This document shows, in pieces, positions 25,740 through 34,023 of a stretch of DNA of 43,133 nt. The position numbers were made by a program, and so were the translations under genes. Below the pieces are notes generated by a model. The model was not told the origin of the DNA and made no database searches. It was given only the letters and a program-made list of their open reading frames with translations. This DNA is from AEGEAN-183 sp964614345 (GTDB lineage Bacteria; Pseudomonadota; Gammaproteobacteria; Magnimaribacterales; Magnimaribacteraceae): the NCBI GenBank assembly GCA_964614345.1, contig CAZTLP010000009.1, positions 1 through 43,133 of the forward strand, given 5' to 3'. Positions within the stretch are counted from its first letter, which is position 1, and each line of letters opens with the position of its first letter.

Positions 25740-26323
25740 AGACATCAGAAGTAATTGAAAGTTGGGTCAGTTCTGGTTCAAGAATTTTGGATTTAGGGTG
25801 TGGGGATGGATCTATCCTACAAGCTTTGAAACTAAATAAATCCATAGATGGCTATGGTGTTGAGATTGATAAAGAGAATATTCAAGCTTGCTTAGAAAAG
25901 GGCCTCGAAGTCATTGAACAAAATATTGATGAAGGGCTTTCAAACTTTCAAGACAAAAGCTTTGATACCGTCTTAGTTAGTCAAACGATACAAGTTCTAA
26001 AAAACCCTAAACAAGCTTTGGAAGAAATTACGAGAATTGGGCATCAATCCATAATAGTTATTCCTAACTTTGGACATTGGAAATCTAGATTGACTGTTTT
26101 TTTAGGGGGCAAGATGCCAATAACTGAAAGTCTTCCTGAGAAATGGTATGAGACACCAAATATTCATTTATGCACAGTGGCTGATTTTGAGAATTTGTGT
26201 TCAGAGCTGGATGTTGTTGTTGAAGATAAGAAAATTCTTAATGCTGAAGGCAGAGTTAGTACTATTTCTTCCGGTTGGTCTAATCTATTGAGTAGTGCTG
26301 TCATATATAGACTTTCTAGATAA
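25736..26323 (+). CDS. metW: Methionine biosynthesis protein MetW
   Basis: This 195-residue SAM-dependent-methyltransferase-fold protein is MetW, with the nucleotide motif ILDLGCGDGSIL, the central FDTVLVSQTIQVLKNP, VVIPNFGHWKSR-like IVIPNFGHWKSRL, and PITESLPEKWYETPNIHLCT. MetW is regularly encoded directly after metX in proteobacteria and supports MetX activity in methionine synthesis. The ATGA overlap with metX indicates coupling, so it should also fall under the SAM-II switch. rdgB begins two bases after it. Confidence 0.94.
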   Translation: MKTSEVIESWVSSGSRILDLGCGDGSILQALKLNKSIDGYGVEIDKENIQACLEKGLEVIEQNIDEGLSNFQDKSFDTVLVSQTIQVLKNPKQALEEITRIGHQSIIVIPNFGHWKSRLTVFLGGKMPITESLPEKWYETPNIHLCTVADFENLCSELDVVVEDKKILNAEGRVSTISSGWSNLLSSAVIYRLSR

Positions 26324-26325
26324 AA

Positions 26326-26919
26326 ATGGAAATTATTTTAGCTACACAAAATAGTGGGAAAATAGAAGAATTTAATGAACTGGCTAAAGACACAACATTA
26401 AATTTCGTTCCAGTTCCAAGCAACCCCTCCTTCCCCGAAGAAACAGGAAGTACTTTTTTTGAGAATGCCTCTATTAAGGCCAATTTTGTTTTTTCCTTAA
26501 CTGGGAAAACTTGTTTAGGAGATGATTCAGGTTTGGAAGTAGATGCTCTATACGGGAAACCTGGCGTTCATTCTTCAAGATTTTCAAATGAAGCAACAGA
26601 TGAATCTAATATGGATAAATTACTCGATGAGTTAAGGGGAGCCTCTTCTAAAGATCGATCAGCAAGATTTAAGTGTTGTTTGGTTTTGGTACAAGGAAAT
26701 ACAAAAAATCTAATTAGCTCCGAGGGAGCTATTGAGGGGAAAATAGCTGAAGAAAAAAAAGGAGATAAAGGGTTTGGTTATGACCCTATTTTTATTCCCC
26801 AAGGATCTTTGTTGCATATGGCTGAAATGGATCAGAAAAAAAAGAACTTAATAAGCCATCGCGCAAAGGCCTTTAACTCTCTTCTAGAAAAACTATCTTC
26901 AAGCCTTACTGAAAAATAA
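26326..26919 (+). CDS. rdgB: XTP/dITP pyrophosphatase (RdgB/HAM1)
   Basis: RdgB hydrolyses dITP, ITP and XTP to monophosphates and keeps deaminated purines out of nucleic acids. The 197-residue protein has the N-terminal ILATQNSGKIEEF, the metal-binding GDDSGLEVDAL, PGVHSSRF, and GDKGFGYDPIFIP, with a terminal SHRAKAF. It follows metW by two bases and may be read through from the metX promoter. Its 3' end overlaps trmB, on the other strand, by 21 bases. Confidence 0.95.
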   Translation: MEIILATQNSGKIEEFNELAKDTTLNFVPVPSNPSFPEETGSTFFENASIKANFVFSLTGKTCLGDDSGLEVDALYGKPGVHSSRFSNEATDESNMDKLLDELRGASSKDRSARFKCCLVLVQGNTKNLISSEGAIEGKIAEEKKGDKGFGYDPIFIPQGSLLHMAEMDQKKKNLISHRAKAFNSLLEKLSSSLTEK

Positions 26920-27579
26920 TTCTCTTGACCGCCTTCCTTCAATCAGGGCCTTTCTCTCATATTTAGTCTTGGGTAAAGAGCTTATATATTCAGGTAAATT
27001 AGTTAAATCTTCACTTACCCATCTATTATCAGCAGAAAACCCTTCTTTAATTTGATAATAGTAATTTTCCCAGTCAGTCTTGCAAAAAACTAAACCATTG
27101 GTTGTTATTTTGTCGTAGAGAAGATTTAGGAAACCTTCTGATAGCAACCTTCTTTTGTGATGTTTTCTTTTGGGCCATGGGTCCGGATAAAGAAAGACAA
27201 TACCATCAAAGGTATCATCTGCTATGTTTCTTTCTAATAGTTGAAAAACATCAGACTCTATTATTTTTAAGTTAGTTAATTTATTTTTCTGAATTTGGTT
27301 TAGGACCGAGCCTATCCCCGAAGAATAAACCTCAATGCCCACAAAGTTGGCTTCTTGATATTTATTAGCCATGGACAGTAGGCTTTCGCCCGACCCAAAA
27401 CCAACGTCTGCAATAAGCTTTTTGTCTGGCTCTATAAATGCCTCTGCTACATTTAATTCGCCCTTACTGGGTTCAATGGTGTGCTCTTTTTTTAAAGAAT
27501 TAAGTGCCCTTCTTTGCGCTACTGTTACTCTACCCTTTCTTAGAACGAAGCTTTTTTTAGTATGCTTTTGTGTTTGCAT
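26899..27579 (-). CDS. trmB: tRNA (guanine-N7-)-methyltransferase TrmB
   Basis: TrmB puts the m7G46 methyl group on tRNA using SAM. The protein has the SAM-binding IADVGFGSGESLL, IEVYSSGIGSVL, the catalytic region LYPDPWPKRKHHKRRL, and a C-terminal TKYERKALIEGR. I start at the ATG at 27579, giving 226 residues, rather than the TTG two codons upstream; neither has a clear ribosome binding site. It follows thiG on the same strand with a gap of about 20 bases, so it may be the end of the rpoH-thiS-thiG run. Confidence 0.94.
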   Translation of the reverse strand: MQTQKHTKKSFVLRKGRVTVAQRRALNSLKKEHTIEPSKGELNVAEAFIEPDKKLIADVGFGSGESLLSMANKYQEANFVGIEVYSSGIGSVLNQIQKNKLTNLKIIESDVFQLLERNIADDTFDGIVFLYPDPWPKRKHHKRRLLSEGFLNLLYDKITTNGLVFCKTDWENYYYQIKEGFSADNRWVSEDLTNLPEYISSLPKTKYERKALIEGRRSRELFFSKA

Positions 27580-27601
27580 TGGCAATGAACTGATGAAGAG
27601 T

Positions 27602-28381
27602 CTACTTTATTAGGCCCTTCATGGGCGATGAAGCCGAAGCGTAGCTCTTTTTTTCCATCCTGCCTGCTAAATAAGCTTGTCTGCCTGATTCAACAGCTTT
27701 TTTCATCGCTTGTGCCATCAGAATTGGTTTCTGTGCTTTAGCTATTGCTGTATTCATTAAAACTCCAGCACAGCCAAGTTCCATTGCAATAGATGCATCG
27801 GAAGCTGTGCCTACTCCAGCATCAACAATTATTGGAACTTCTGCTTTCGAAAGGATCATTTCTATATTATGAGGATTTTGAATACCCAAGCCCGAACCTA
27901 TGGGCGAAGCAAGGGGCATTACTGAAACACAGCCCAATTCTTCTAATTCTTTTGCAAGTATGGGGTCATCGGAACAATAAACCATGACTTCAAATCCGTC
28001 TTTAACAAGATTTTTAGCTGCTTTTAGTGTTTCAGGCATATTTGGATATAAAGTTTCTTTATCTCCCAGAACCTCTAGCTTAACTAAATTATTACCCCCC
28101 AATAATTCTCTTGCCAATTTACATGTTCTAATTGCCTCTTCAGCCGTATAGCATCCTGCGGTATTTGGCAAAATTGTGAATTTATCAGGGGAAAGGAAAT
28201 CTAAAATGTTTGGTTCTGAAGAATCTTGACCTATATTTGTCCTTCTTATAGCGACAGTCACAATCTCTGCTCCAGAGGCTTCTATTGAGGAGCGGGTCTC
28301 CTCAAAGTCTTTATATTTACCTGTTCCAACTAAGAGCCTGGACTTATAAGTACGTCCAGCTAAGTTTAATGAATCATCCAA
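27602..28381 (-). CDS. thiG: Thiazole synthase ThiG
   Basis: ThiG condenses deoxyxylulose 5-phosphate, dehydroglycine and sulfur from ThiS thiocarboxylate to form the thiamine thiazole. The 259-residue TIM-barrel protein has SRLLVGTGKY, TILPNTAGCYTAEEA, the catalytic lysine K101 in LVKLEVLGD, MPLASPIGSGLG, VDAGVGTASDAS and VLMNTAIA. The start is a TTG seven bases after the thiS stop, and no ATG fits the family N-terminus. With thiS next to it the sulfur-carrier pair is complete. No TPP riboswitch is seen upstream of thiS. Confidence 0.95.
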   Translation of the reverse strand: MDDSLNLAGRTYKSRLLVGTGKYKDFEETRSSIEASGAEIVTVAIRRTNIGQDSSEPNILDFLSPDKFTILPNTAGCYTAEEAIRTCKLARELLGGNNLVKLEVLGDKETLYPNMPETLKAAKNLVKDGFEVMVYCSDDPILAKELEELGCVSVMPLASPIGSGLGIQNPHNIEMILSKAEVPIIVDAGVGTASDASIAMELGCAGVLMNTAIAKAQKPILMAQAMKKAVESGRQAYLAGRMEKKSYASASSPMKGLIK

Positions 28382-28388
28382 TGTTTTT

Positions 28389-28589
28389 TTATCCCCCGCC
28401 TATAGCTCTAACTATCTCTAAAATATCCTTGTCTTCTAGTACTTTACCAAGAAGTTCAGAGTTAGGTATCACAGTTCCATTAAGTTCAACCGCTACCTTG
28501 TTTTTAGGTATTTCTAGCATATCTAATAGCTCTCCAATATTAGAACCATCATTAATCTCGACTGAATCGCCGTTAACCCTTAACAACAT
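28389..28589 (-). CDS. thiS: Sulfur carrier protein ThiS
   Basis: This 66-residue ubiquitin-like protein ends in the di-glycine that is adenylated and thiocarboxylated (terminal AIGGG). MLLRVNGDSVEI and VAVELNGTVIP match ThiS. It delivers sulfur to ThiG for thiazole synthesis. It is 27 bases downstream of rpoH on the same strand, with a hairpin in the gap, and thiG follows after seven bases. The adenylating partner ThiF/MoeB is not in the window. Confidence 0.92.
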   Translation of the reverse strand: MLLRVNGDSVEINDGSNIGELLDMLEIPKNKVAVELNGTVIPNSELLGKVLEDKDILEIVRAIGGG

Positions 28590-28597
28590 GTAGTGGA

Positions 28598-28615
28598 TTT
28601 TAGCTTTAGCTAAAA
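28598..28615 (-). repeat. Hairpin in the rpoH-thiS gap
   Basis: On the minus strand TTTTAGC, TAAA, GCTAAAA forms a perfect 7-bp stem with a 4-base loop. It starts just after the rpoH stop and ends 8 bases before the thiS ATG. No T-run follows, so it is not a standard terminator. It could attenuate or process the message between the two genes, or limit access to the thiS start. Confidence 0.55.
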
Positions 28616-28616
28616 A

Positions 28617-29507
28617 TTAATCCAAAGGAAAATTCTGTTTGACCTTCTTCATGGCATTTTGTTCTATCTGCCTTACTCTCTCAGCAGAAATGCCATATTT
28701 GTCTGCTAATTCATGTAGAGTTAGTTTTTCATCTGAAAGCCACCTGTCATAAATTATATCTCGACTTCTATCATCTAATTGCTTCAATGCTTCATAGAGT
28801 TGTGTTGTGTTCAAAGCAGAGTCGTCTTCTTTCTCAATTATCTCAGAGGGATTGGCAGATGAGTCTTCCAAGTATTGAGCAGGAGCATAATTAGCGTCGT
28901 CACTCTCATCTCCTTCAAGGGGGTCAAACGACATATCCAGTCCACTAAGGCGCTTTTCCATCTCTCTCACTTCTGCAGGCTTAACTCCCAAGTCTTTAGA
29001 AATCGATTTAATTTCATCTTCAGTTAACCAACCCAAATTCTTTTTCTTACTTCTTAAATTAAAGAAAAGTTTTCTTTGCGCTTTAGTAGTAGCTATTTTG
29101 ACAATTTTCCAATTCCTTAGGACGTATTCATGTATCTCCGCTTTAATCCAATGAACTGCAAAAGAAATAAGCCTTACTCCAACTTCAGGGTTAAATCTTC
29201 TAACTGCCTTCATTAACCCTATATTTCCTTCCTGTATAAGGTCTGCCTCTGAAAGCCCATAACCTGAATAGGTCTTTGCTATATGGACAACGAATCTAAG
29301 GTGAGCCATTACTAATTTTCTTGCTGCATCCAGGTCATCGTTGTAATAAAGATCTTCAGCTAACTTCCTTTCCTGTTCGGGAGAAAGAATACCGATGTTG
29401 TGAATAGAATTTATATAAGATTCAAGGTTTCCTCCAGGCGATGCTATATCCATCTCCTGCAGCGAAGTACCTGGCTTAGGTTGTTCTTTTTTTACTTTTT
29501 TTGCCAT
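28617..29507 (-). CDS. rpoH: Heat-shock sigma factor RpoH (sigma-32)
   Basis: This 296-residue sigma factor directs RNA polymerase to heat-shock promoters. Region 2 includes DLIQEGNIGLMKAVRRF and SFAVHWIKAEIHEYVLRNW, and the RpoH box QRKLFFNLR is intact at 144-152, which separates it from RpoD and RpoS. Region 4.2 has LTLHELADKYGISAERVRQI. The 55-base gap upstream to cysQ is too short for me to judge a thermosensor, and no typical ribosome binding site precedes the ATG. thiS and thiG follow on the same strand. ftsX, the usual neighbour in enterobacteria, is absent. Confidence 0.96.
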   Translation of the reverse strand: MAKKVKKEQPKPGTSLQEMDIASPGGNLESYINSIHNIGILSPEQERKLAEDLYYNDDLDAARKLVMAHLRFVVHIAKTYSGYGLSEADLIQEGNIGLMKAVRRFNPEVGVRLISFAVHWIKAEIHEYVLRNWKIVKIATTKAQRKLFFNLRSKKKNLGWLTEDEIKSISKDLGVKPAEVREMEKRLSGLDMSFDPLEGDESDDANYAPAQYLEDSSANPSEIIEKEDDSALNTTQLYEALKQLDDRSRDIIYDRWLSDEKLTLHELADKYGISAERVRQIEQNAMKKVKQNFPLD

Positions 29508-29562
29508 TTATTGGCGGAATTCTACATTTTTAACAATAAATTATCCAAATTAAGCTAATTCA

Positions 29563-30375
29563 CTAAGAAAAAAGGGCTGTCCAGGCGAAGCTTGAGTCTC
29601 CCACACAATAAAATTCAGGGTTCTTTTTTTCTGAGTCAAAACTGTAGAAAAAATCATTCCCTTCCAGGGTCTTTAAAATTCCTCCAGCAGCCTCTGCTAC
29701 AGCCTGACCCGCAGCTATGTCCCACTGATAAGTAGGCCCCATTCGGCAATATATGTCAGCAAGTCCTTCTGCAACCCTACAAAGTTTCAATGAACTTCCT
29801 GCTTCAATTATTTCTATTTCATCGAAATTTTTACTTAGGCTCTTAAGAACCTGACGGTCCTTTTCCGTTTGGTGACTCCTGCTCACTGTGATTGTTAAAA
29901 GTTCTTTGTTTAAGGCTTTGGTTTTAATTTCAGCTTGACCCTCACTATTAATTTTAAAAGCTCCAACACCCAAGATGCCCTTAAACAGCTCTCCCTTGGC
30001 CGGGGCACTTACTATGCCCATCAAAGGAAATCCCTTCTCGATTAAAGCTATATTTACTGTGAAATCACCATTCCTGTTTAAAAACTCTTTTGTTCCGTCT
30101 AAAGGGTCTATTAGCCAAAAAGTTTCTTCGTCTAGCTTAGATTTTGAGTTACCTTCCTCTGATAATACTGGAAACTTTGAGTTTAAGCTGTTTAGCCCTT
30201 CTACTATGATTTTGTGAGAAATAAGGTCAGCTTCTGTTACGGGCGATCCATCTTCCTTTTTTTCAAGGGCAATCTCGTTTCTTGTATAAATATCCATAAT
30301 GCTTTGTGAGGCCTTTAAAGCTATTCCGGAGACTTTATCTGCTAGTTCAAGTAACTTTTCTTTGTCCATAAACAT
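29563..30375 (-). CDS. cysQ: 3'(2'),5'-bisphosphate nucleotidase CysQ
   Basis: This 270-residue protein belongs to the inositol-monophosphatase superfamily. The metal-binding set is E73/E74 (LSEEG), DPLDGTKEFLNR at 90-101, and WDIAAGQAVAEAAGG near residue 215. The KEF extension after DPLDGT and GDFTVNIALIE point to CysQ, which degrades adenosine 3',5'-bisphosphate from sulfate assimilation, rather than to inositol monophosphatase. An ATG two codons in (30369) could be the true start. It lies upstream of rpoH and is divergent from the small ORF at 30444. Confidence 0.9.
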   Translation of the reverse strand: MFMDKEKLLELADKVSGIALKASQSIMDIYTRNEIALEKKEDGSPVTEADLISHKIIVEGLNSLNSKFPVLSEEGNSKSKLDEETFWLIDPLDGTKEFLNRNGDFTVNIALIEKGFPLMGIVSAPAKGELFKGILGVGAFKINSEGQAEIKTKALNKELLTITVSRSHQTEKDRQVLKSLSKNFDEIEIIEAGSSLKLCRVAEGLADIYCRMGPTYQWDIAAGQAVAEAAGGILKTLEGNDFFYSFDSEKKNPEFYCVGDSSFAWTALFS

Positions 30376-30443
30376 CTATCTTTAATTTGTTAGCTGTTCT
30401 TTTTCTTTTACAATAACCGACAAATCCTTGCTATAAAAGTGAT

Positions 30444-30623
30444 ATGAATAATAAACAAAAATTAATAGAGAACGCGGAAGTACTAAAAAGAGGAATTAAG
30501 CTACTTGGAAGGAATAGAAAAACTGTCCTTTCTCATCACAAAACTTTTGAATTAACTGATGAGCTTGAAGCAAGAATTGAAGAACTGCTTAACGACTTGA
30601 AGCAAGAAACCAACGAATTATAA
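30444..30623 (+). CDS. Small hypothetical protein, 59 residues
   Basis: An ATG-initiated frame of 59 codons ends at TAA 30621-30623. The product starts MNNKQKLIENAEVLKRGI and ends in a charged helix ELEARIEELLNDLKQ; it is about half charged, helix-like, with no membrane segment or cysteine. I do not recognise a family. In favour of a real gene: codon choice resembles its neighbours, and the stop codon overlaps a strong ribosome binding site (AAGGAG, 30622-30627) for the next gene, as in coupled genes. A weak promoter (TTGTTA 30387-30392, TACAAT 30409-30414) lies upstream. It could still be chance. Confidence 0.5.
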   Translation: MNNKQKLIENAEVLKRGIKLLGRNRKTVLSHHKTFELTDELEARIEELLNDLKQETNEL

Positions 30624-30633
30624 GGAGAAACCC

Positions 30634-31485
30634 ATGAAATACAGCTGTTTTGAATGTGAAATAGAGGACAAAATTGCACACATTAAAATGATCAGGCCTG
30701 ACGAGTTCAATTCCATGAATAAGGCTTTCTGGTCTGAATTACCCCATCTAATAGAAGATCTCTCAGATAATGCTTCTGCGCGGGTGATTGTTTTGTCGGG
30801 GGAAGGCAAACATTTTTGTGCAGGCATGGACTTGGCTAATTTTTCACCTTCAGATTCTCAACCAAATGCCCATAGCGGAATGAGAAGTGAATCAGCTTAT
30901 AGGGTAACTTTAGACCTACAACATACCATCTCTTGCTTAGAAAAGGCCAGAATGCCTGTAATTTCAGCTATTCAGGGTGCTTGTATTGGAGGTGGTGTTG
31001 ACATGGCGACAGCTACCGATCTTCGCTACTGCACCAAAGATGCTTTCTTTTGTATTCAAGAAATAAATATAGGAATGGCTGCAGACGTAGGAACCCTTCA
31101 AAGAATACCAAGGCTTGTGCCTGAAGGCATTGTTAGGGAGTTGGCTTATACGGGTAGGAGATTTTTACCAGAAGAAGCACTAAAACACGGACTGGTTAAT
31201 CAAATATTTGATACTAAGGAAGAGATGATGGCTGAAGTTATGAATGTTGCTAAAGAAATTGCTTCCAAAGGACCCCTTGCAATAGCTGGCACAAAAGAAT
31301 CTTTAAATTACGGACGAGACCACACCACAGAAGAAGCCCTTAACCATATTGCTCTTTGGAATAATGCCATGGGTATTGGCGATGAAATGTCGGCTGCTTT
31401 TAAAGCTAAGGCTGAGAAAAAGGATCCTGAATTCGAGGATATGCTGCCCAGAAGAAAATATTTAGACGGCGAGATTATTTCTTAG
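30634..31485 (+). CDS. Crotonase-family, dienoyl-CoA isomerase-like
   Basis: This 283-residue crotonase has FCAGMDLANF, the oxyanion segment GACIGGGVDMATATDLRYC, and EINIGMAADVGTLQRIPRL. The AADVGTLQR stretch and the acids in GGGVD, QEIN and AAD match the catalytic set of delta3,5-delta2,4-dienoyl-CoA isomerase (ECH1) rather than a plain enoyl-CoA hydratase. The role would be handling double bonds during breakdown of unsaturated fatty acids. AAGGAG at 30622-30627 with 6 bases of spacing supports the ATG. An acyl-CoA dehydrogenase lies just beyond, on the other strand. Exact reaction is inferred from motifs. Confidence 0.85.
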   Translation: MKYSCFECEIEDKIAHIKMIRPDEFNSMNKAFWSELPHLIEDLSDNASARVIVLSGEGKHFCAGMDLANFSPSDSQPNAHSGMRSESAYRVTLDLQHTISCLEKARMPVISAIQGACIGGGVDMATATDLRYCTKDAFFCIQEINIGMAADVGTLQRIPRLVPEGIVRELAYTGRRFLPEEALKHGLVNQIFDTKEEMMAEVMNVAKEIASKGPLAIAGTKESLNYGRDHTTEEALNHIALWNNAMGIGDEMSAAFKAKAEKKDPEFEDMLPRRKYLDGEIIS

Positions 31486-32256
31486 CTACTTTCTAAGAAA
31501 TACTGGGCTTTGATCTGTAGATTCTGACTTAGAATATTTATATCCATCGTAATTAAAGCCAGCAAGGCCATTGGGTGAATCTATTCGATTTTCTATAAGG
31601 TATCTGGTCATCAAACCCCTTGCCTTTTTCGCAAAGAAACTAATGATCTTATACTTTCCATTTTTATAATCTTTAAAAACGGGACTTACTACTTTTCCTG
31701 CTAAAGATCCTTGTTTTACTGAAGAAAAATATTCCACAGAAGCTAAATTTAATATGGTTTTATTCTTGTGGGTTGAAATGGATTGATTAATCGATTCGCT
31801 TATATCTGACCCCCAAAAATCATACAAGTTTTTTCCTTTGGAGTTTTTGAGTTTCGTGCCCATTTCCAATCTGTAAGGAGACATTAGATCAAGGGGCTTC
31901 AATATTCCATACAAACCAGAAAGAATTCTTACGTGTTTGTCTAAAAACTTAATGTCAGCCTTATTCAGACTATAAGCAGAGAGCCCTGTATACACATCTC
32001 CCTTAAAGGCAAATATTGCTTGCCTAGAGTCCTCCGAAGGGCTTATTGGAGGCTCCCAATTCATATTCCTTTCAAAGTTAAGATTGGCCAGCTTGTCACT
32101 AAGCCCCATAAGCCCTGATAGCCCTTGAGGATCCTTTTTTCTTAATTCTCCTATTAATTCTTCTGATTTTTTAAGGTGCTCGGAAACACTAAAAGACTGA
32201 AGCGGCAAAGGAGTCTCATAATCTAGGGTTTTGGCTGGGGATAAAAGAACAATCAT
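31486..32256 (-). CDS. yaaA: Peroxide stress protein YaaA
   Basis: This 256-residue protein is of the YaaA/DUF328 family. MIVLLSPAKTLDYETPLP is the family start, followed by FKGDVYTGLSAYSL, LSGLYGILKPLDLMSPYRLEM, and the C-terminal FFAKKARGLMTRYLI and GLAGFNYDGYKY. In Escherichia coli YaaA lowers free intracellular iron during hydrogen peroxide stress and binds DNA. Its ATG overlaps the stop of the acyl-CoA dehydrogenase gene (ATGA), so translation is coupled. Its 3' end abuts the convergent crotonase gene. Confidence 0.94.
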   Translation of the reverse strand: MIVLLSPAKTLDYETPLPLQSFSVSEHLKKSEELIGELRKKDPQGLSGLMGLSDKLANLNFERNMNWEPPISPSEDSRQAIFAFKGDVYTGLSAYSLNKADIKFLDKHVRILSGLYGILKPLDLMSPYRLEMGTKLKNSKGKNLYDFWGSDISESINQSISTHKNKTILNLASVEYFSSVKQGSLAGKVVSPVFKDYKNGKYKIISFFAKKARGLMTRYLIENRIDSPNGLAGFNYDGYKYSKSESTDQSPVFLRK

Positions 32257-33467
32257 GTAAGTCCTAGCACTAATTTTGCCATGATATTTCTTTGTATTTC
32301 ATTTGAGCCTGCATAAATGCTTGCTTTTCTATAGTTAAAATATCTGGGGGCCGAAGAGTTCGCAAAGGCACTCCCTATAGGGGGCTCGTTATGACCAATG
32401 CCAGGTCCAGGATTATTAAAGGGGATTGCATAATAATCAACTGCCTCAACTGCTAATTCCGTAATGAGCTGACCAATTTCTGTTCCTCTGGTTTTTAACA
32501 AAGAAGATTCGGGTCCTACATTCTGTCCCGCTGACAAACTTCCTAATATGCGTAATTCAGTTGCCTCCATTGCATTTATCTGAACCTCAACATCTGCTAA
32601 TTTTTCTTTGAATGTTGAATCATCTATTAAAGGTTCGCCTCCTGAAGTTGGCGTTTTTGCCATGTCCACTATTTTTTTTAATGAAGAATAGAGACTCGCT
32701 GAATAACCATTACCTCTTTCAAATTCCAATAAATATTTGGCATATGTCCAGCCCTTTCCTTCCTCACCAATTAAATTTTCTTTAGGAACCTTAACGTCTT
32801 CAAAAAACACAGTATTAATTTCTTGATGTCCTTCAGGGGCTTTATCCAAAGTAACAATTGGCTGAACGGTAATACCCGGAGAGTGCATGTCTATTAATAA
32901 GAAGGAGATGCCCATTTGTCGAATCTCTTCATTGCTTGTTCTTACAAGACAAAAAATCATATCCGCATGCTGAGCGCTGGTTGTCCAGGTTTTAGCTCCA
33001 TTTACAAGATAATGGTCGCCTTTGTCTTCTGCTTTGGTTTTTAAAGAAGCTAAGTCGGACCCAGATCCTGGTTCAGAATAGCCTTGACACCACCAAACCT
33101 TAGAAGAAAGTATATCTGGAAGATACTTTTCCTTTTGTTCGTCAGTCCCAAAGGCCATTATTACAGGCGCAACCATTTTTTCTCCAAAAGCAATCACAGT
33201 AGGTGCATTAACTGCTGCCATTTCTTTATTAAACAGATATTTCTTAGAAGCACTAAATTCCGCCCCTCCATATTCTTTAGGCCAGTTAATGCCGGCCCAT
33301 CCCTGCTTGTAAAGAGCCTTCTGCCATTGCATCTGTTCATCTCTAGATATACTTCCATTAGGGCTGTTGTCATGCCTTTCTCTCATATCTTGTGAATAAT
33401 TTTCTTTCAGCCAGCCCCTAACTTCACTTTGAAAATCAAGTTCTTCTTGTGTAAATTGCAAGTCCAT
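32253..33467 (-). CDS. Acyl-CoA dehydrogenase family protein
   Basis: This 404-residue FAD enzyme has the usual three domains: an N-terminal helical domain (LQFTQEELDFQSEVRGWL), a middle beta domain with WWCQGYSEPGSGSDLASL and TWTTSAQHADM, and a C-terminal helical domain ending RKASIYAGSNEIQRNIMAKL. It resembles the PimC-like/FadE branch used on unusual acyl chains. At the position where medium-chain enzymes carry the catalytic glutamate (YEG), this protein reads YAG, so the base may lie elsewhere or the reaction may differ. GGGAGG lies 9-10 bases before the ATG, a strong ribosome binding site. yaaA overlaps its end. Substrate unknown. Confidence 0.9.
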   Translation of the reverse strand: MDLQFTQEELDFQSEVRGWLKENYSQDMRERHDNSPNGSISRDEQMQWQKALYKQGWAGINWPKEYGGAEFSASKKYLFNKEMAAVNAPTVIAFGEKMVAPVIMAFGTDEQKEKYLPDILSSKVWWCQGYSEPGSGSDLASLKTKAEDKGDHYLVNGAKTWTTSAQHADMIFCLVRTSNEEIRQMGISFLLIDMHSPGITVQPIVTLDKAPEGHQEINTVFFEDVKVPKENLIGEEGKGWTYAKYLLEFERGNGYSASLYSSLKKIVDMAKTPTSGGEPLIDDSTFKEKLADVEVQINAMEATELRILGSLSAGQNVGPESSLLKTRGTEIGQLITELAVEAVDYYAIPFNNPGPGIGHNEPPIGSAFANSSAPRYFNYRKASIYAGSNEIQRNIMAKLVLGLT

Positions 33468-33525
33468 ATAAATTAACCTCCCATTAATTATAAATTAGAA
33501 AGGAATCAACGCAATTAGTTAACTC

Positions 33526-34023
33526 ATGAATCAAGTTGCAGCTTTATTAGATTCATTTTCAGAAATGACAGGAAGGTTCTGTTCCTGGTTTGTGGCTCTT
33601 ATGACTTTAATCACCTGTGTGGTTGTTGTAATGAGATATGGATTAGACTTAGGATCAGTTTTACTCCAGGACGTTGTTCTATATCTACACGGAGCTTTGT
33701 TTCTGCTGGGTTCTTCTTTTGCCCTCAAAAGAGACGCTCATGTGAGAGTAGATATTTTTTATAGGGAGTTTTCAGATAAACGAAAAGCCTTTATTGACCT
33801 TGTTGGTCACTGTCTTTTTTTACAGCCTGTTTGTTGGGCTGTTTTTCTCTTTTCTTGGGGTTTTGTAGAGTTCTCTTGGAGAATTATGGAAGTCTCAGCT
33901 GAGCCTGATGGACTTCCTTTTGTATATATACAAAAAAGCCTACTGATAGCTCTGTGCGTTTTTCTGGCTCTTCAAAGTTTTTCAGAAATTTTAAAAAATA
34001 TTTTAAGAATTAAAAATGGTTGA
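33526..34023 (+). CDS. dctQ: TRAP transporter small permease DctQ
   Basis: This 165-residue protein has four membrane helices (about 15-37, 50-68, 92-115, 135-155) and the DctQ-type stretch LLQDVVLYLHGALFLLGSSFALKRDAHVRVD. It is the small membrane subunit of a tripartite ATP-independent periplasmic transporter driven by the sodium or proton gradient. The stop overlaps the dctM start by 8 bases. The start ATG lacks a near ribosome binding site. The matching binding protein is probably the DctP encoded at 37-38 kb on the opposite strand. Confidence 0.92.
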   Translation: MNQVAALLDSFSEMTGRFCSWFVALMTLITCVVVVMRYGLDLGSVLLQDVVLYLHGALFLLGSSFALKRDAHVRVDIFYREFSDKRKAFIDLVGHCLFLQPVCWAVFLFSWGFVEFSWRIMEVSAEPDGLPFVYIQKSLLIALCVFLALQSFSEILKNILRIKNG

